63,914 bases of DNA from Aquibacillus albus (GTDB taxonomy: Bacteria > Bacillota > Bacilli > Bacillales > Amphibacillaceae): contig NZ_JAFBDR010000025.1 of assembly GCF_016908325.1 (NCBI RefSeq), positions 1 through 63,914 of the forward strand, in the 5' to 3' direction. This document shows positions 1-9,272 of the stretch, piece after piece; within the stretch, counting starts at the first letter, position 1; each line of letters opens with the position of its first letter. The notes under the pieces are model-generated. The model saw nothing but the letters and a program-made list of their open reading frames with translations. It did not search any database and was not told where the DNA came from. Position numbers and translations under genes: made by a program.

Positions 1-95
1 TGTCAACTCTATTATACCAAATGTTGGGGGATTTTCTTTTTCTTTTTGTATTTTTATCATTTTACATATTTTAGGAAACGTTTTTCAGTAGTCTC

Positions 96-114
96 GACCT
101 GTCCCCGTGTCCCA
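96..114. repeat. G/C-rich dispersed repeat, half copy
   Basis: The bases GACCTGTCCCCGTGTCCC are the reverse complement of the GGGACA-GGGACAGGTC motif that recurs at 2247, 11772 and 20202. It lies just upstream of a terminator hairpin and looks like one arm of the dispersed palindromic family. Nothing else gene-like is visible in positions 1-304. Confidence 0.5.
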
Positions 115-116
115 GT

Positions 117-149
117 AACGTTCTCTACTACGGTAGGGAGCGTTTTTTT
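117..149 (+). terminator. Rho-independent terminator of an upstream gene
   Basis: Arms AACGTTCTCTAC and GTAGGGAGCGTT pair with two G-U wobbles across a 4-base loop and run straight into seven T residues. The gene it serves must lie to the left of the window. Confidence 0.75.
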
Positions 150-234
150 GCTTCATTGAGTATAGAAAACATTGTACATCATCCTATGTTATACTGATTG
201 AAAGTTCGAAAAATTGGTCATCTATAGAAGATTA

Positions 235-263
235 TTGCATGTTTAAATAAAACGCTTTATTTT
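235..263 (+). promoter_or_regulatory. Possible sigma-A promoter for fbp
   Basis: TTGCAT and TATTTT are separated by 17 bases and end about 40 bases before the fbp start. Neither hexamer is a perfect consensus, so this is a plausible rather than certain promoter. Confidence 0.4.
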
Positions 264-304
264 TCAAATTTGCAGAATAAAATGAATTATGGGGGATTCG
301 AGAA

Positions 305-2245
305 ATGGATACGAACTACTTAGATCTACTTGCAGAAATATATGATAGTGAGAGTAAAGTTGTTACCGAAATTATTAATCTTGAGGCTATTTTAAATTTA
401 CCAAAAGGCACAGAGCATTTTGTCAGCGATCTCCATGGAGAATATCATGCATTCCAACATGTGTTAAGAAATGGATCGGGAAATGTGAAGGCCAAAATTA
501 AAGCTCTGTTTAAAGAAGAACTGTCTGATAAAGAAATAAATGAATTTGCTACACTCGTCTATTATCCAGAAGAGAAATTGAAGCTTATGAAAAACGAAAT
601 GGACAATGATCAATCGCTAAATAAATGGTACACAGAAACGATTGAACGAATGGTAAAATTAGTTCTTTTTGCCTCATCAAAGTACACCCGAACAAAAGTG
701 CGGAAAGCTTTGCCAAGTCAGTTTGTTTATGTTATTGAAGAGCTGTTGTATAAAACGGATGAGTTGTCCAATAAGAAAAAGTATTATGACAAAATTGTTC
801 AGCGAATTATTTCACTGGGGCAGGTGGAAAAGCTTATTACTGGCCTAGCCTATACGATTCAGCGGCTAGTTGTCGATCATCTTCATGTTGTAGGGGATGT
901 CTATGATCGTGGTCCTGAGCCAGATAAGATCATGGATACACTGATCAATTACCATTCCGTTGATATTCAATGGGGGAACCATGATGTACTCTGGATTGGT
1001 GCCTATTCTGGGTCAAAGGTTTGTCTGGCTAATCTTATTCGGATCTGTGCTCGATACGATAACCTTGACATCATTGAAGATGTTTATGGCATCAATCTTA
1101 GACCCCTTCTTAATCTGGCAGAAAAATACTATGAAGATAACCCGGCTTTTCGACCAAAAAGTAATGCGTCCGGAAAAAATATTTTTGATAATGAACAGTT
1201 GCAAATAACGAAAATTCATCAAGCGATTACCATGATTCAATTCAAACTAGAAATGCCAATTATTAATAGACGACCGGAGTTCAACATGTCACGTAGGCTT
1301 GTGCTTGAGAACATCGATTATGAACAAAAAATAGCTATGCTTTATGGAAAAGAGTACCCATTGGAAAATACTTGTTTTGTTACGGTGAACCCAGATCAGC
1401 CCGACCAGCTGCTTGAGGAAGAAGAACAAGTCATGAATAAACTGCTGTTTGCTTTTCAACATTCGGAAAAATTAGCAAGACATATGAATTTTTTCATGAA
1501 GAAAGGCAGTCTCTATTTAAAGTACAATGGGAACTTACTCATTCATGGATGCATTCCGTTGAATGAAGACGGAACGATGAAGCAAATGGTAATCAAAGAT
1601 AAGATCTATGCTGGAAGAGAGTTACTCGATATTTTTGAGCACTATTTACGATACAGCTTTGCACATCCTGAACAGACCGATGACCTTGCAACTGACATGG
1701 TTTGGTATTTGTGGACTGGCGAAAACTCCTCGCTTTTCGGTAAAAAAGAGATGACGACATTTGAAAGGTACTTTATTAAAGATAAGAAAGCGCATGTAGA
1801 AGAGAAGAACCCTTATTACTATTTGCGTGAGGACGAGGAAGCTTGTAGAGAAATGTTAAAGGAATTCGATCTCGATCCTGATCAGGGGCATATTATTAAT
1901 GGGCACACACCTGTTAAAGAAAAAAGTGGAGAAAATCCTATCAAAGCAAATGGGAAGATGATGGTGATTGATGGTGGATTTTCAGAGGCTTACCAATCTA
2001 CAACTGGAATTGCAGGTTACACGCTTTTATATAACTCCTTCGGGATGCAGCTTGTCGCCCATAAGAAATTTACATCAAAAGAAGATGTTCTTATGAATGG
2101 TACAGATGTATTATCGATTAAACGAGTAGTGGATGAAGAGTTGGAAAGAAAAATGGTGATGGAAACCAATATTGGAGAGGAAATATTGAAACAGATATCC
2201 GCCTTAAAACAGTTAATGGAATACCGTTATCAGATTAATCAGTAA
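305..2245 (+). CDS. fbp: Class III fructose-1,6-bisphosphatase
   Basis: This cytosolic enzyme hydrolyses fructose 1,6-bisphosphate to fructose 6-phosphate, the committed step of gluconeogenesis. The 646-residue length is typical of the Firmicutes class III enzyme, which is unrelated to the class I and II forms. The metallophosphatase metal-site motifs are visible in order: SDLHGE near residue 38, GDVYDRG near residue 198 and GNHD near residue 225. The ATG is preceded by a GGGGGA ribosome site. The gene stands alone, with a terminator upstream and a GGGACAG repeat hairpin directly after the stop that may end its transcript. Gluconeogenic capacity fits a locus rich in non-glucose carbon uptake systems. 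Confidence 0.95.
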   Translation: MDTNYLDLLAEIYDSESKVVTEIINLEAILNLPKGTEHFVSDLHGEYHAFQHVLRNGSGNVKAKIKALFKEELSDKEINEFATLVYYPEEKLKLMKNEMDNDQSLNKWYTETIERMVKLVLFASSKYTRTKVRKALPSQFVYVIEELLYKTDELSNKKKYYDKIVQRIISLGQVEKLITGLAYTIQRLVVDHLHVVGDVYDRGPEPDKIMDTLINYHSVDIQWGNHDVLWIGAYSGSKVCLANLIRICARYDNLDIIEDVYGINLRPLLNLAEKYYEDNPAFRPKSNASGKNIFDNEQLQITKIHQAITMIQFKLEMPIINRRPEFNMSRRLVLENIDYEQKIAMLYGKEYPLENTCFVTVNPDQPDQLLEEEEQVMNKLLFAFQHSEKLARHMNFFMKKGSLYLKYNGNLLIHGCIPLNEDGTMKQMVIKDKIYAGRELLDIFEHYLRYSFAHPEQTDDLATDMVWYLWTGENSSLFGKKEMTTFERYFIKDKKAHVEEKNPYYYLREDEEACREMLKEFDLDPDQGHIINGHTPVKEKSGENPIKANGKMMVIDGGFSEAYQSTTGIAGYTLLYNSFGMQLVAHKKFTSKEDVLMNGTDVLSIKRVVDEELERKMVMETNIGEEILKQISALKQLMEYRYQINQ

Positions 2246-2246
2246 T

Positions 2247-2286
2247 GGGACAGAGGGACAGGCTCCTCGTCCCACCTGTCCTCCCA
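2247..2286. repeat. GGGACAG dispersed palindrome
   Basis: GGGACAGG and CCTGTCC pair around a short loop immediately after the fbp stop. It belongs to the same family as the elements at 11772 and 20202. It has no clear T-run but could still act as a weak terminator. Confidence 0.6.
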
Positions 2287-2308
2287 CAGTGGACAAATGT
2301 CCACAAGA

Positions 2309-2339
2309 GGGGTCAGACCCCTTAGTGAGACCCCTTAGT
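2309..2339. repeat. GGGGTCAGACCCC dispersed palindrome
   Basis: The short palindrome GGGGTCAGACCCC is followed by a second half copy, GAGACCCCTTAGTGG. It sits between the convergent ends of fbp and the AraC gene. Related palindromes occur at 4768, 30082 and 49340. Confidence 0.6.
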
Positions 2340-2346
2340 GGTGAAA

Positions 2347-3210
2347 TTACCAAATAAACTGTGATGGTGGTACTTTGTAATATTTCTTAAATGCTTTTGA
2401 GAAGCTGTATGGATCAGGGTATCCGAGCATCCCTGCGATTTGTTGAACGGAATAACTTTTGCTCTGCAACAAATCACGGGCACGATTCATTTTCAGCTGA
2501 TAGATGTAACGACCTGGTGTAACGCCCAAGGCTTGTTTAAAGTAAAAAATGAAATATTTTTCCGACATACCTGCTGTCGTTGCAAGTTCCCGAACGCGGA
2601 GCGGTTGATGCAGATTATTTTGGATAAAATCGAAGACGGGCTGCAGTGTCTGTAGATTCATCGTTTTCTTGCGATTGGGAGTATGCTGTAAAAAATCCCC
2701 TTGATATTGCCCAAGTCCATAACGTTCCATAATCTTGGCGAGTAGAATTGTAAGACAACCCTTCAATCGGAAGCCTGACATCGGGGCGTTACGTTTATAT
2801 TGATCATACGTATTTAAGAACAAGCGGATTTCCTCTTGGACAAGCGTGCCTGTAATAACTCCTGGAAGCTGAAAATTATCTAGAATTTCATGGTGATCCC
2901 CAAGTCCAAAATCAAAATGTGTAAAAATAAATCTACAACCAGCACCTAGGCTTGTTGCCGTATAGGCCACCTTTGGACTGAAAAGAATTAAATCTCCTTC
3001 TTGTGCGAGATGCACTTTTTCGTGAATACGGATTTCTATTTGCCCTTCTTGAACATACCATAAGTCATAATCCTTATGGTTTTTGCTTTCTACCCAATCA
3101 CTTGGATGAGTAATTTCACTGCAAGCATTTATTCGAAGCATGACAAGCTCAGATAGCTCATTAAAAATATTCAAATTATCCACGGTAACCAACTCCGTAC
3201 TTTTAGACAT
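2347..3210 (-). CDS. AraC-family transcriptional regulator with cupin sensor domain
   Basis: This 287-residue protein has an N-terminal AraC-type cupin sensor (about residues 40-140) and two C-terminal helix-turn-helix motifs (about 190-285). The tail reads MLGYPDPYSFSKAFKKYY, the classic second helix-turn-helix of the family. It is transcribed divergently from the GH4 glycosidase gene with about 140 bases between them, so it is the likely activator of that gene, with a sugar as inducer. The first ATG has a weak ribosome site (no clear purine run), so expression may be low or the start may lie further in. The ligand cannot be read from the sequence. Confidence 0.85.
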   Translation of the reverse strand: MSKSTELVTVDNLNIFNELSELVMLRINACSEITHPSDWVESKNHKDYDLWYVQEGQIEIRIHEKVHLAQEGDLILFSPKVAYTATSLGAGCRFIFTHFDFGLGDHHEILDNFQLPGVITGTLVQEEIRLFLNTYDQYKRNAPMSGFRLKGCLTILLAKIMERYGLGQYQGDFLQHTPNRKKTMNLQTLQPVFDFIQNNLHQPLRVRELATTAGMSEKYFIFYFKQALGVTPGRYIYQLKMNRARDLLQSKSYSVQQIAGMLGYPDPYSFSKAFKKYYKVPPSQFIW

Positions 3211-3339
3211 ATTAACTATTTACTATTGTAACAAAAGGATATTGAAAGAAGGAGAAATCTTACTAAATGACATGAAAAGCTAACTTCCCTACATTTTAAT
3301 ATCTGAGTCTTACCATATAATTGATATAAGAATAAGGGT

Positions 3340-3356
3340 AGGAGGAGATTATTATA
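3340..3356 (+). promoter_or_regulatory. Ribosome binding site pointing to a non-AUG start
   Basis: A strong AGGAGG at 3340-3345 lies 8 bases before ATA (3354) and 5 bases before ATT (3351). No ATG, GTG or TTG occurs in the reading frame at usable distance; the first standard start is GTG at 3381, 35 bases away and inside the conserved nucleotide-binding strand. The site argues for initiation at ATA or ATT. Confidence 0.6.
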
Positions 3357-4745
3357 ACTAATTATCAACCAAAAGTAGTTGTGTTAGGAGCCGGAAGTTT
3401 GTTCTTTGGTCGACAGTGTATTTGGCAGATGGTTCATTCCGAGTATTTAAACAAAGGTACGCTTTCCTTGGTAGATACTAACGAAGAGCGTTTAAATAAG
3501 CTGGTGAAGCTTGCCAGAATGGTAGTCGAAGCCAATAATGTAGATTTAAAGATTGAGGGGTCGGTTGATCGAAAGGAAGTACTTGAGGATGCTGATTTTG
3601 TCGTACTTAGCTTCGCCGATGATACGGTAAAGTATAGAGGGATTGATTGCGAGATTTCCGAAAAGTATGGAATAAGAATGTGCTCAGGAGATACAATCGG
3701 TCCTGGTGGAATTTTCCGGGCGATGCGTGAGCTTCCTACAATTATGGAATGTGCAAGGGATATTGAGGAAATTTGTCCAGAGGCATGGGTGATTAATTAT
3801 ATTAACCCGTCCACTGTCAATGGAATGGCGTTAAAGCGATATGCGCCGAATTTAAAGACTTTTGCTCTGTGTGATTCGCACCATATGCCCCATAAGAAAA
3901 TTATTTATGCAAAACGGGCAGGGATTATTGAAAATGAAAACGAATACACAGAGGAGGTGGACCGTAAATTCGATCTACGTATTGCCGGGGTAAACCATTT
4001 TACTTGGCTGCTAAAAGCGGAGTATGAAGGAAAGGATGTCCTTCCTGAGATTGCTGAATCACTTAGGCGTTCAGCGGAGACAGAAACGGTAGGCGGCGAT
4101 ACAGGAGCCAAGGCACTTTTCAATGATGCGATCAGCTATCAATTGTATGACATCTTTGGGTATGTTCCAACCTGTACGGCCCATACGAAGGAGTACGTCC
4201 CTTATTGGCAAGGACTCGGCAAACTGGAAGATGACATTCCGCCGTTATCCATTTGGGAAACGGAAGACCGGTACAAACGCCATGAGGAGATGTGGCAGCA
4301 GATAGACAGTTTCTTAAGCGGTGAAACACCGATCGAGGAGTATATGACATCATTCGGTCCAGACCATGCGACAGATATTATTGAAAATATGGTAGGGGGA
4401 TTACGCAAACCGTTCTACATTAACACCTTCAACCAAGGTGCGGTAACAAATATGAACGACGATGCCTTCTTAGAACTGTTGTGTGAGGTTACGATGGATG
4501 GGGTGAAGCCGTTACCTGTTGGCGAGATGCCTCGCGGGATTCGCGGTATGCAGGAAGTCGTACTGGATACGCATGAATTGACGGCTGAAGCGGTTGTTGA
4601 AGGCGACCGCAAGAAGCTTAGAAGGGCGATGTTGACAGACCCTCTAGTCAACTCAATTGCTGATGCAGACCAAATCATCGATGAACTTCTAGAGTTGGAG
4701 AAGAATATTATTCCTGAGCATTGGTATGAAAAAAGTCTTACGTAG
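3354..4745 (+). CDS. Glycoside hydrolase family 4 enzyme
   Basis: GH4 enzymes use NAD+ and a divalent metal and cleave alpha- or beta-glycosides by an oxidation-elimination route. The protein opens with a Rossmann loop (VVVLGAGSLFFG) and has the family patterns GDTIGPGGIFRA, NYINPS and GVNHFTW; the Cys of ALCDSHH and the His of GVNHF are the expected metal ligands. CDSH at the specificity position differs from the CHSV and CN(V/I)P patterns I know for alpha-galactosidases and 6-phospho-beta-glucosidases, so I cannot name the substrate. The start is placed at ATA 3354 because the ribosome site precedes it and the full nucleotide-binding strand is then kept; GTG 3381 would cut into that strand. 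No transporter is adjacent. The divergent AraC gene is the probable regulator. Confidence 0.85.
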   Translation: MTNYQPKVVVLGAGSLFFGRQCIWQMVHSEYLNKGTLSLVDTNEERLNKLVKLARMVVEANNVDLKIEGSVDRKEVLEDADFVVLSFADDTVKYRGIDCEISEKYGIRMCSGDTIGPGGIFRAMRELPTIMECARDIEEICPEAWVINYINPSTVNGMALKRYAPNLKTFALCDSHHMPHKKIIYAKRAGIIENENEYTEEVDRKFDLRIAGVNHFTWLLKAEYEGKDVLPEIAESLRRSAETETVGGDTGAKALFNDAISYQLYDIFGYVPTCTAHTKEYVPYWQGLGKLEDDIPPLSIWETEDRYKRHEEMWQQIDSFLSGETPIEEYMTSFGPDHATDIIENMVGGLRKPFYINTFNQGAVTNMNDDAFLELLCEVTMDGVKPLPVGEMPRGIRGMQEVVLDTHELTAEAVVEGDRKKLRRAMLTDPLVNSIADADQIIDELLELEKNIIPEHWYEKSLT

Positions 4746-4767
4746 TTAAAGAGAAGTTATTTACAAA

Positions 4768-4818
4768 AGGGTCAGGTACCATAAATAGACATTTGTCCAT
4801 TTGCGGTGCCTGACCCCT
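4768..4818. terminator. Bidirectional terminator formed by a GGGTCAGG repeat
   Basis: Arms GGGTCAGGTACC and GGTGCCTGACCC form a long stem with further pairing inside. It lies in the 89-base gap between the convergent ends of the GH4 gene and the aldehyde dehydrogenase, where it would stop both transcripts. It is also a copy of the dispersed GGGTC family. Confidence 0.65.
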
Positions 4819-4834
4819 TATTATGAAACAAGTA

Positions 4835-6304
4835 TTAGAACCAATCAAACGGCTCCGGTTTTAAGTTGTGGTAAATGTGCTTCGTTTCAATGTACTCTTC
4901 TAATCCAGGTTTTCCAAGTTCACGTCCAATACCGGATTGTTTATAACCGCCCCATGGTGCGTGAGGGAAGTAAAGGTTAAACTCATTTATCCAAACGGTA
5001 CCCATGCGCATTTTTGCTGCACAGCGTTCTGCTTTTACTGTGTCATTTGTCCAAACACCACCAGCTAGTCCATAAATAGAATCATTTGCAAGTTTGATCG
5101 CTTCTTCCTCTGTTTTAAACGTCTCTACGGTAATGATTGGACCGAATGCTTCCTCTTGAACTATGCTCATATTGGTTGTGCAATTGGTGAAAATAGTAGG
5201 TAAATAGAAAAAACCATTTTGTAGCTTCGGGTCTTCTGGGCGCTTACCGCCGACTACAAGTGTTGCGCCTTCTTTTTTCCCTGTTTCTACATATTTTTCT
5301 ACTTTTTCCCGATGCTCAGCAGAGATAAGTGGGCCCATTTGGGTTTCTTCATCGAAACCACTGCCGATTTTAATCTTTTTGACACGTTCTATTAACGTTT
5401 CTATAAACTGATCATGAATACTTTCTTCTATAATAAGTCTTGTACCAGCTGAACAAACTTGTCCGGCATGGAAGAATACGGCATTCATTGCTTGATCAAT
5501 AGCGATATTAAAGTCTGCATCTGCAAATACAACGTTAGGATTTTTTCCGCCAAGCTCAAGTGAAATTTTTTTAACGTTAACACTAGCTGCTTGCATAATT
5601 TTCTTTCCAGTTTCAATTCCACCAGTAAAAGATATTAAATCAACATCTGTATTATTAGAAAGTTCCGCACCAATGGTATGACCTGGTCCCAACACAAGAT
5701 TAGCTACACCAGCAGGAACCCCTGCTTTTTCCATTAATTCAAATGTTTTAATGGTTGTCAGTGGTGTAATCTCACTCGGTTTCATTATTAGCGTGTTTCC
5801 AGCGGCCAAGGCAGGTGCTAGTTTCCATGATGCCTGTAGTAATGGGTAGTTCCATGGTGTAATTTGTCCACATACGCCAACCGGCTCATGAACCACTTTA
5901 CTTATAGAATTTGGGAATGGAGAATCAATGATTTCTCCACCATCTTTATCAGCAATTTCAGAATAATAACGAAAAACTTCAGCAATACCATCCATATCCC
6001 AGCGACTTTCTTCTAATGTTTTACCAGTATCTAGTGATTCGAGATTCGCTAATTCTTCTTTATCTCTTTCAATTAATTCAGCGATTTTACGAACGATTGC
6101 TGCTCGTTCAGGTGCGGGTGTTGTTGCCCAATCCCCCTGATCAAATGCCTTTCTCGCTGCAGCAATGGCTGCTTTAGCATCTGATTCATCACCTTCAGCA
6201 ACTTCTGCTATAGGCTCTTGATTGGTTGGATTGATAATGGTGCGTGACTGACCATTAGTGGCTTCACGCCATTGGCCATCGATGAACATTTTTTTTAGTT
6301 TCAT
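4835..6304 (-). CDS. Betaine-aldehyde-type dehydrogenase (GbsA/BetB-like)
   Basis: This is an NAD(P)+-dependent aldehyde dehydrogenase of 489 residues, the normal family length. The catalytic Cys lies in GQVCSAGTR near residue 283, the general-base Glu in LELGGKNP, and the nucleotide-binding SFTGGIETGKK is intact. The sequence most resembles betaine aldehyde dehydrogenases, which make glycine betaine from betaine aldehyde, including the C-terminal ETKHIYHN segment. A good AAAGGAGG precedes the ATG. It is last in a run of four minus-strand genes with a 255-base gap before it, so it may have its own promoter. Its substrate here may be an aldehyde released by the upstream oxygenase-type genes; no choline dehydrogenase is adjacent. 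Confidence 0.85.
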   Translation of the reverse strand: MKLKKMFIDGQWREATNGQSRTIINPTNQEPIAEVAEGDESDAKAAIAAARKAFDQGDWATTPAPERAAIVRKIAELIERDKEELANLESLDTGKTLEESRWDMDGIAEVFRYYSEIADKDGGEIIDSPFPNSISKVVHEPVGVCGQITPWNYPLLQASWKLAPALAAGNTLIMKPSEITPLTTIKTFELMEKAGVPAGVANLVLGPGHTIGAELSNNTDVDLISFTGGIETGKKIMQAASVNVKKISLELGGKNPNVVFADADFNIAIDQAMNAVFFHAGQVCSAGTRLIIEESIHDQFIETLIERVKKIKIGSGFDEETQMGPLISAEHREKVEKYVETGKKEGATLVVGGKRPEDPKLQNGFFYLPTIFTNCTTNMSIVQEEAFGPIITVETFKTEEEAIKLANDSIYGLAGGVWTNDTVKAERCAAKMRMGTVWINEFNLYFPHAPWGGYKQSGIGRELGKPGLEEYIETKHIYHNLKPEPFDWF

Positions 6305-6559
6305 ACAGTACTTTCCTCCTTTTAATAACTGTAACCAATGTAGGTAGCTGGTTGAATAGCTATCGAACCCAGGGCTGACGGGGCTACAGCTACAATATTA
6401 GGATAATCTCTTTGTCATTCACGTTCGTTTATATGTTAGTTCCTTCTCGATATGAGGGATGATGAGGAAGTGGGCTATTTTTAATAAAAGTTAGAAAAAA
6501 TTGCGACTTTCAGATAGTTTCCACTTGCTTCATTATTGCCTTTATCTGTGCAATCAATT

Positions 6560-7561
6560 TTAAGCGCCGCCTAGCACTCTTGTACTATGTGGTGGCTGAA
6601 CCCTTGCTTTCGGATCAATGTAATGCTTGGCCTGACTAATCGCAGTTGGTGCTTCACCAAAACCGGATGCAATTAGCTTTACTTTGCCAGCGTGTGTCGT
6701 TATATCACCGGCAGCATAAATCCCTAAGATATTCGTTTCCGTTTTTTCGTTTACCACAATTGAATTTTTCTCCAATTCTAATCCCCACTCTCTAATTGCA
6801 CCAAGGTCGGAAAGAAATCCATGGTTGACAATTAAAGCGTCCACTTCTAGGGTTTCGGTTGCATCGCCTTTGTTTTCTTTAATCACGACCTTTTCAATAA
6901 AGCCGTCTTGACCAATTAAATCGTCGATAACCATCGGTGTTTTAATCTGAACGCGGGATTCTTTCAATTGATTGACACTGTGTTCATGTGCTCTAAACTG
7001 ATCACGACGATGGACAAGGGTAACTTCATCCGCAATCTCTTCTAGCATTAATGCCCAATCGACAGCAGAATCTCCTCCGCCTGCAACGCAGACTTTTTTT
7101 CCTTTAAACGATTGAAGGTCGGTAATTGAATAGAGAAGGTTATTTCCTTCGTATTCGCTAGCTGCCGCATGTTTTAAACGGCGAGGTTGAAAGGCTCCCG
7201 CTCCCCCCGTAATAATCACTGTTTTTCCGTAATGGACTTCTTTTGTTGTCGTTACTTTAAATAGATGCTCATCTGATTTTTTAACCGATTGAACGTTTTC
7301 CTCAAGGCATATTTCAGGACCGAATTGATTCGCTTGTTCTTCTAGTTGATTGACTAAATCTTTCGCTAATACCTTTGGAAAACCGGCTACATCATAAATG
7401 TATTTTTCCGGATACAGTGCCATTAATTGGCCACCTACTTGCGGTAGGCTGTCGATGACTTTGACAGACATTTCACGCATACCTCCGTAAAAGGCAGCAA
7501 ATAGGCCAGTAGGACCGGCTCCGATAATGATCGTGTCAACAACGTTGTCATGTTGATTCAT
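6560..7561 (-). CDS. Ferredoxin-NADP+ reductase, thioredoxin-reductase-like (YumC type)
   Basis: This flavoprotein moves electrons between NADPH and a ferredoxin. The FAD-binding GAGPTGL is near the N-terminus, the NADP-binding GGGDSAVDW near residue 160, and the C-terminal FAD contact GIYAAGDI is present. There is no CxxC redox pair, which separates it from true thioredoxin reductase and points to the YumC/YcgT ferredoxin reductases. I chose ATG 7561 because GAGGGTG lies 7 bases before it; a GTG nine bases upstream overlaps that site. It follows the Rieske gene by 21 bases, so the pair is likely a short electron-transfer chain. Confidence 0.88.
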   Translation of the reverse strand: MNQHDNVVDTIIIGAGPTGLFAAFYGGMREMSVKVIDSLPQVGGQLMALYPEKYIYDVAGFPKVLAKDLVNQLEEQANQFGPEICLEENVQSVKKSDEHLFKVTTTKEVHYGKTVIITGGAGAFQPRRLKHAAASEYEGNNLLYSITDLQSFKGKKVCVAGGGDSAVDWALMLEEIADEVTLVHRRDQFRAHEHSVNQLKESRVQIKTPMVIDDLIGQDGFIEKVVIKENKGDATETLEVDALIVNHGFLSDLGAIREWGLELEKNSIVVNEKTETNILGIYAAGDITTHAGKVKLIASGFGEAPTAISQAKHYIDPKARVQPPHSTRVLGGA

Positions 7562-7582
7562 TATTTTCACCCTCTTGTTTAA

Positions 7583-7942
7583 TTACTTGTATACAATGAC
7601 ATCCTCGTCTTCTACCCTTACTTTATAGTTAGGCAGCTTTTTCTCAGGATTAGCTAACATTCTACCTTCATTTTTTATATCGAATTCTCTACCATGCCAT
7701 GGGCAACGAATAATTTCCCCGTTTCGGCGATAATGATATTCACCTGGTTTACTTGTATCAATCGTTGCTCCACACATTATTCCTTTATCAAGTGGAGCCC
7801 CCTGATGGGTACATTGGTTTAAAAAGGCATAAAACTCCCCATCCAGTGTTCGGCAAACTAATACATTTTGCTTTCCAAAATTTGTCGCCTTCATTTCGCC
7901 AGGATCAATGTCTGTTGTTTTACATACGACTTGTTCTTTCAT
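7583..7942 (-). CDS. Rieske [2Fe-2S] ferredoxin
   Basis: This 119-residue soluble Rieske protein has both cluster motifs, CTHQGAP (Cys-x-His) and CPWHG (Cys-x-x-His), about 40 residues apart. It has no membrane anchor or signal peptide, so it resembles the ferredoxin component of ring-hydroxylating or demethylating oxygenases. The ATG at 7942 is chosen over longer open frames because GGAGGG lies just upstream and homology begins there. It starts 11 bases after the amidohydrolase stop and is followed closely by the reductase gene, which supports one operon. No large oxygenase subunit is visible, so its electron acceptor must be elsewhere. Confidence 0.92.
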   Translation of the reverse strand: MKEQVVCKTTDIDPGEMKATNFGKQNVLVCRTLDGEFYAFLNQCTHQGAPLDKGIMCGATIDTSKPGEYHYRRNGEIIRCPWHGREFDIKNEGRMLANPEKKLPNYKVRVEDEDVIVYK

Positions 7943-7953
7943 CTTTAACCCTC

Positions 7954-9009
7954 CTACGGTAGCTTTGGATAAAATGCTTTTGCGTTGTCGGCGAAAATTT
8001 TCTGTTTGAGTTCTGGATCCATATTCGGTAATGCACGTGTTGGTGAATCGTAGTCCCAGTGTGGATAGTCCGTAGAGAAGCAAAGGATTTCATCGGTCCC
8101 CATTTGTTCAATAAGAGACATAAACTCTTGTTTTGTTAGTTCCTCTGCTGGTTGAGTGGTTACTCGTATTTGTTTTTTAAAAATGTCACTTGGCTTCCTT
8201 TTTAACCAAGGTACTTCATGGCGCAAGTCTCGGTATTGCTGATCCATTTTCCACATGATATGTGGCACCCAAGTAAAGCCACCTTCAATCATCATTAGCC
8301 CGAGGTTAGGGAACTTATCAAACACACCATTAAAAACCATGTTAGTAATTTGCTTTATATGAGCAGTAGGAATTAATGTGTGCCACTCAATAAAATATCT
8401 TGGCCATTTGCCATAATAGATAGGCGGCTCATTATGGTGCATCCCAATCATTAAATGATGTTTTTCAGCTGCTTCAAATATCGGATGATAGAACGGATCA
8501 CCCCACATAATGTCATCAATCGGCAGTAAAACCTGTACCATTTTTGGATGGGACCCAACTCTTTCAATTTCCTTCACAGCCGCTTTCGGATCTTGTGCAG
8601 CAATATGAACAGAACCATATAAACGGTCATCTTTTTCTAACCATTCTTTAATTTGCCAATTATTATAGGCAGATGCTAAAGCAATCGCCATCTCATACCA
8701 ACCATGCATGGACGAAGGAGATGGATCTAATGCACTCGTTAAAATGCCGTATTCATGACCGATTTCGTCAAGTAGTTGTTCTTGCATAAATCCTAAGTCA
8801 GACCCCGCAGGACGGCCATCAGGAAGGATAGCGTCAGCTCGATCCACACCTGCTACTGCCGGCTGGGTATAAGGCATGTGCTTTTCCTGTATCCAATGAC
8901 AATTTTCAATATAATGTTTAAAAGGCTCATCAAGGTATTCGAGGATATCCTTGTATTGCACACGTTCGTGAATGTCAGTATCTACTAATCGAATTTGATT
9001 TTTAGCCAA
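7954..9009 (-). CDS. Amidohydrolase family 2 protein (ACMSD-like metal hydrolase/decarboxylase)
   Basis: This TIM-barrel metal enzyme belongs to the amidohydrolase_2 group, which includes aminocarboxymuconate-semialdehyde decarboxylase. The N-terminal metal motif is DTDIHE in place of the usual DxHxH, and FSTDYPHWD near the C-terminus supplies the late metal or catalytic Asp. Members decarboxylate or hydrolyse aromatic or hydroxylated acids. The start is probably TTG 9009: GGAGG lies 7 bases upstream, and the longer frame to 9024 would place the ribosome site inside the gene. It leads an operon with a Rieske protein and its reductase, which suggests breakdown of an aromatic or quaternary-ammonium compound. 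The true substrate is unknown. Confidence 0.8.
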   Translation of the reverse strand: MAKNQIRLVDTDIHERVQYKDILEYLDEPFKHYIENCHWIQEKHMPYTQPAVAGVDRADAILPDGRPAGSDLGFMQEQLLDEIGHEYGILTSALDPSPSSMHGWYEMAIALASAYNNWQIKEWLEKDDRLYGSVHIAAQDPKAAVKEIERVGSHPKMVQVLLPIDDIMWGDPFYHPIFEAAEKHHLMIGMHHNEPPIYYGKWPRYFIEWHTLIPTAHIKQITNMVFNGVFDKFPNLGLMMIEGGFTWVPHIMWKMDQQYRDLRHEVPWLKRKPSDIFKKQIRVTTQPAEELTKQEFMSLIEQMGTDEILCFSTDYPHWDYDSPTRALPNMDPELKQKIFADNAKAFYPKLP

Positions 9010-9272
9010 AGTGTATTCCTCCAATTAGGTGATTTTTTAAAGATAATTTTATTGTGTATTAGCGCCTGCTGAGTGAAATTGAATGGTAATTGATAACTAA
9101 CGATAGGTTGTCTTTTTATTATTACTTTATACATTTTTTGGTTACTTGTGGTGTGAATTCGATGGTTGTGGTGATTGGATTAGTGATTAATCTGGAGTAC
9201 TTGTTACGATGATCAGATTTTGGAATGTTCATCTATATTTACCAATAAAATATAGGGTAAGGAGATGATCAT

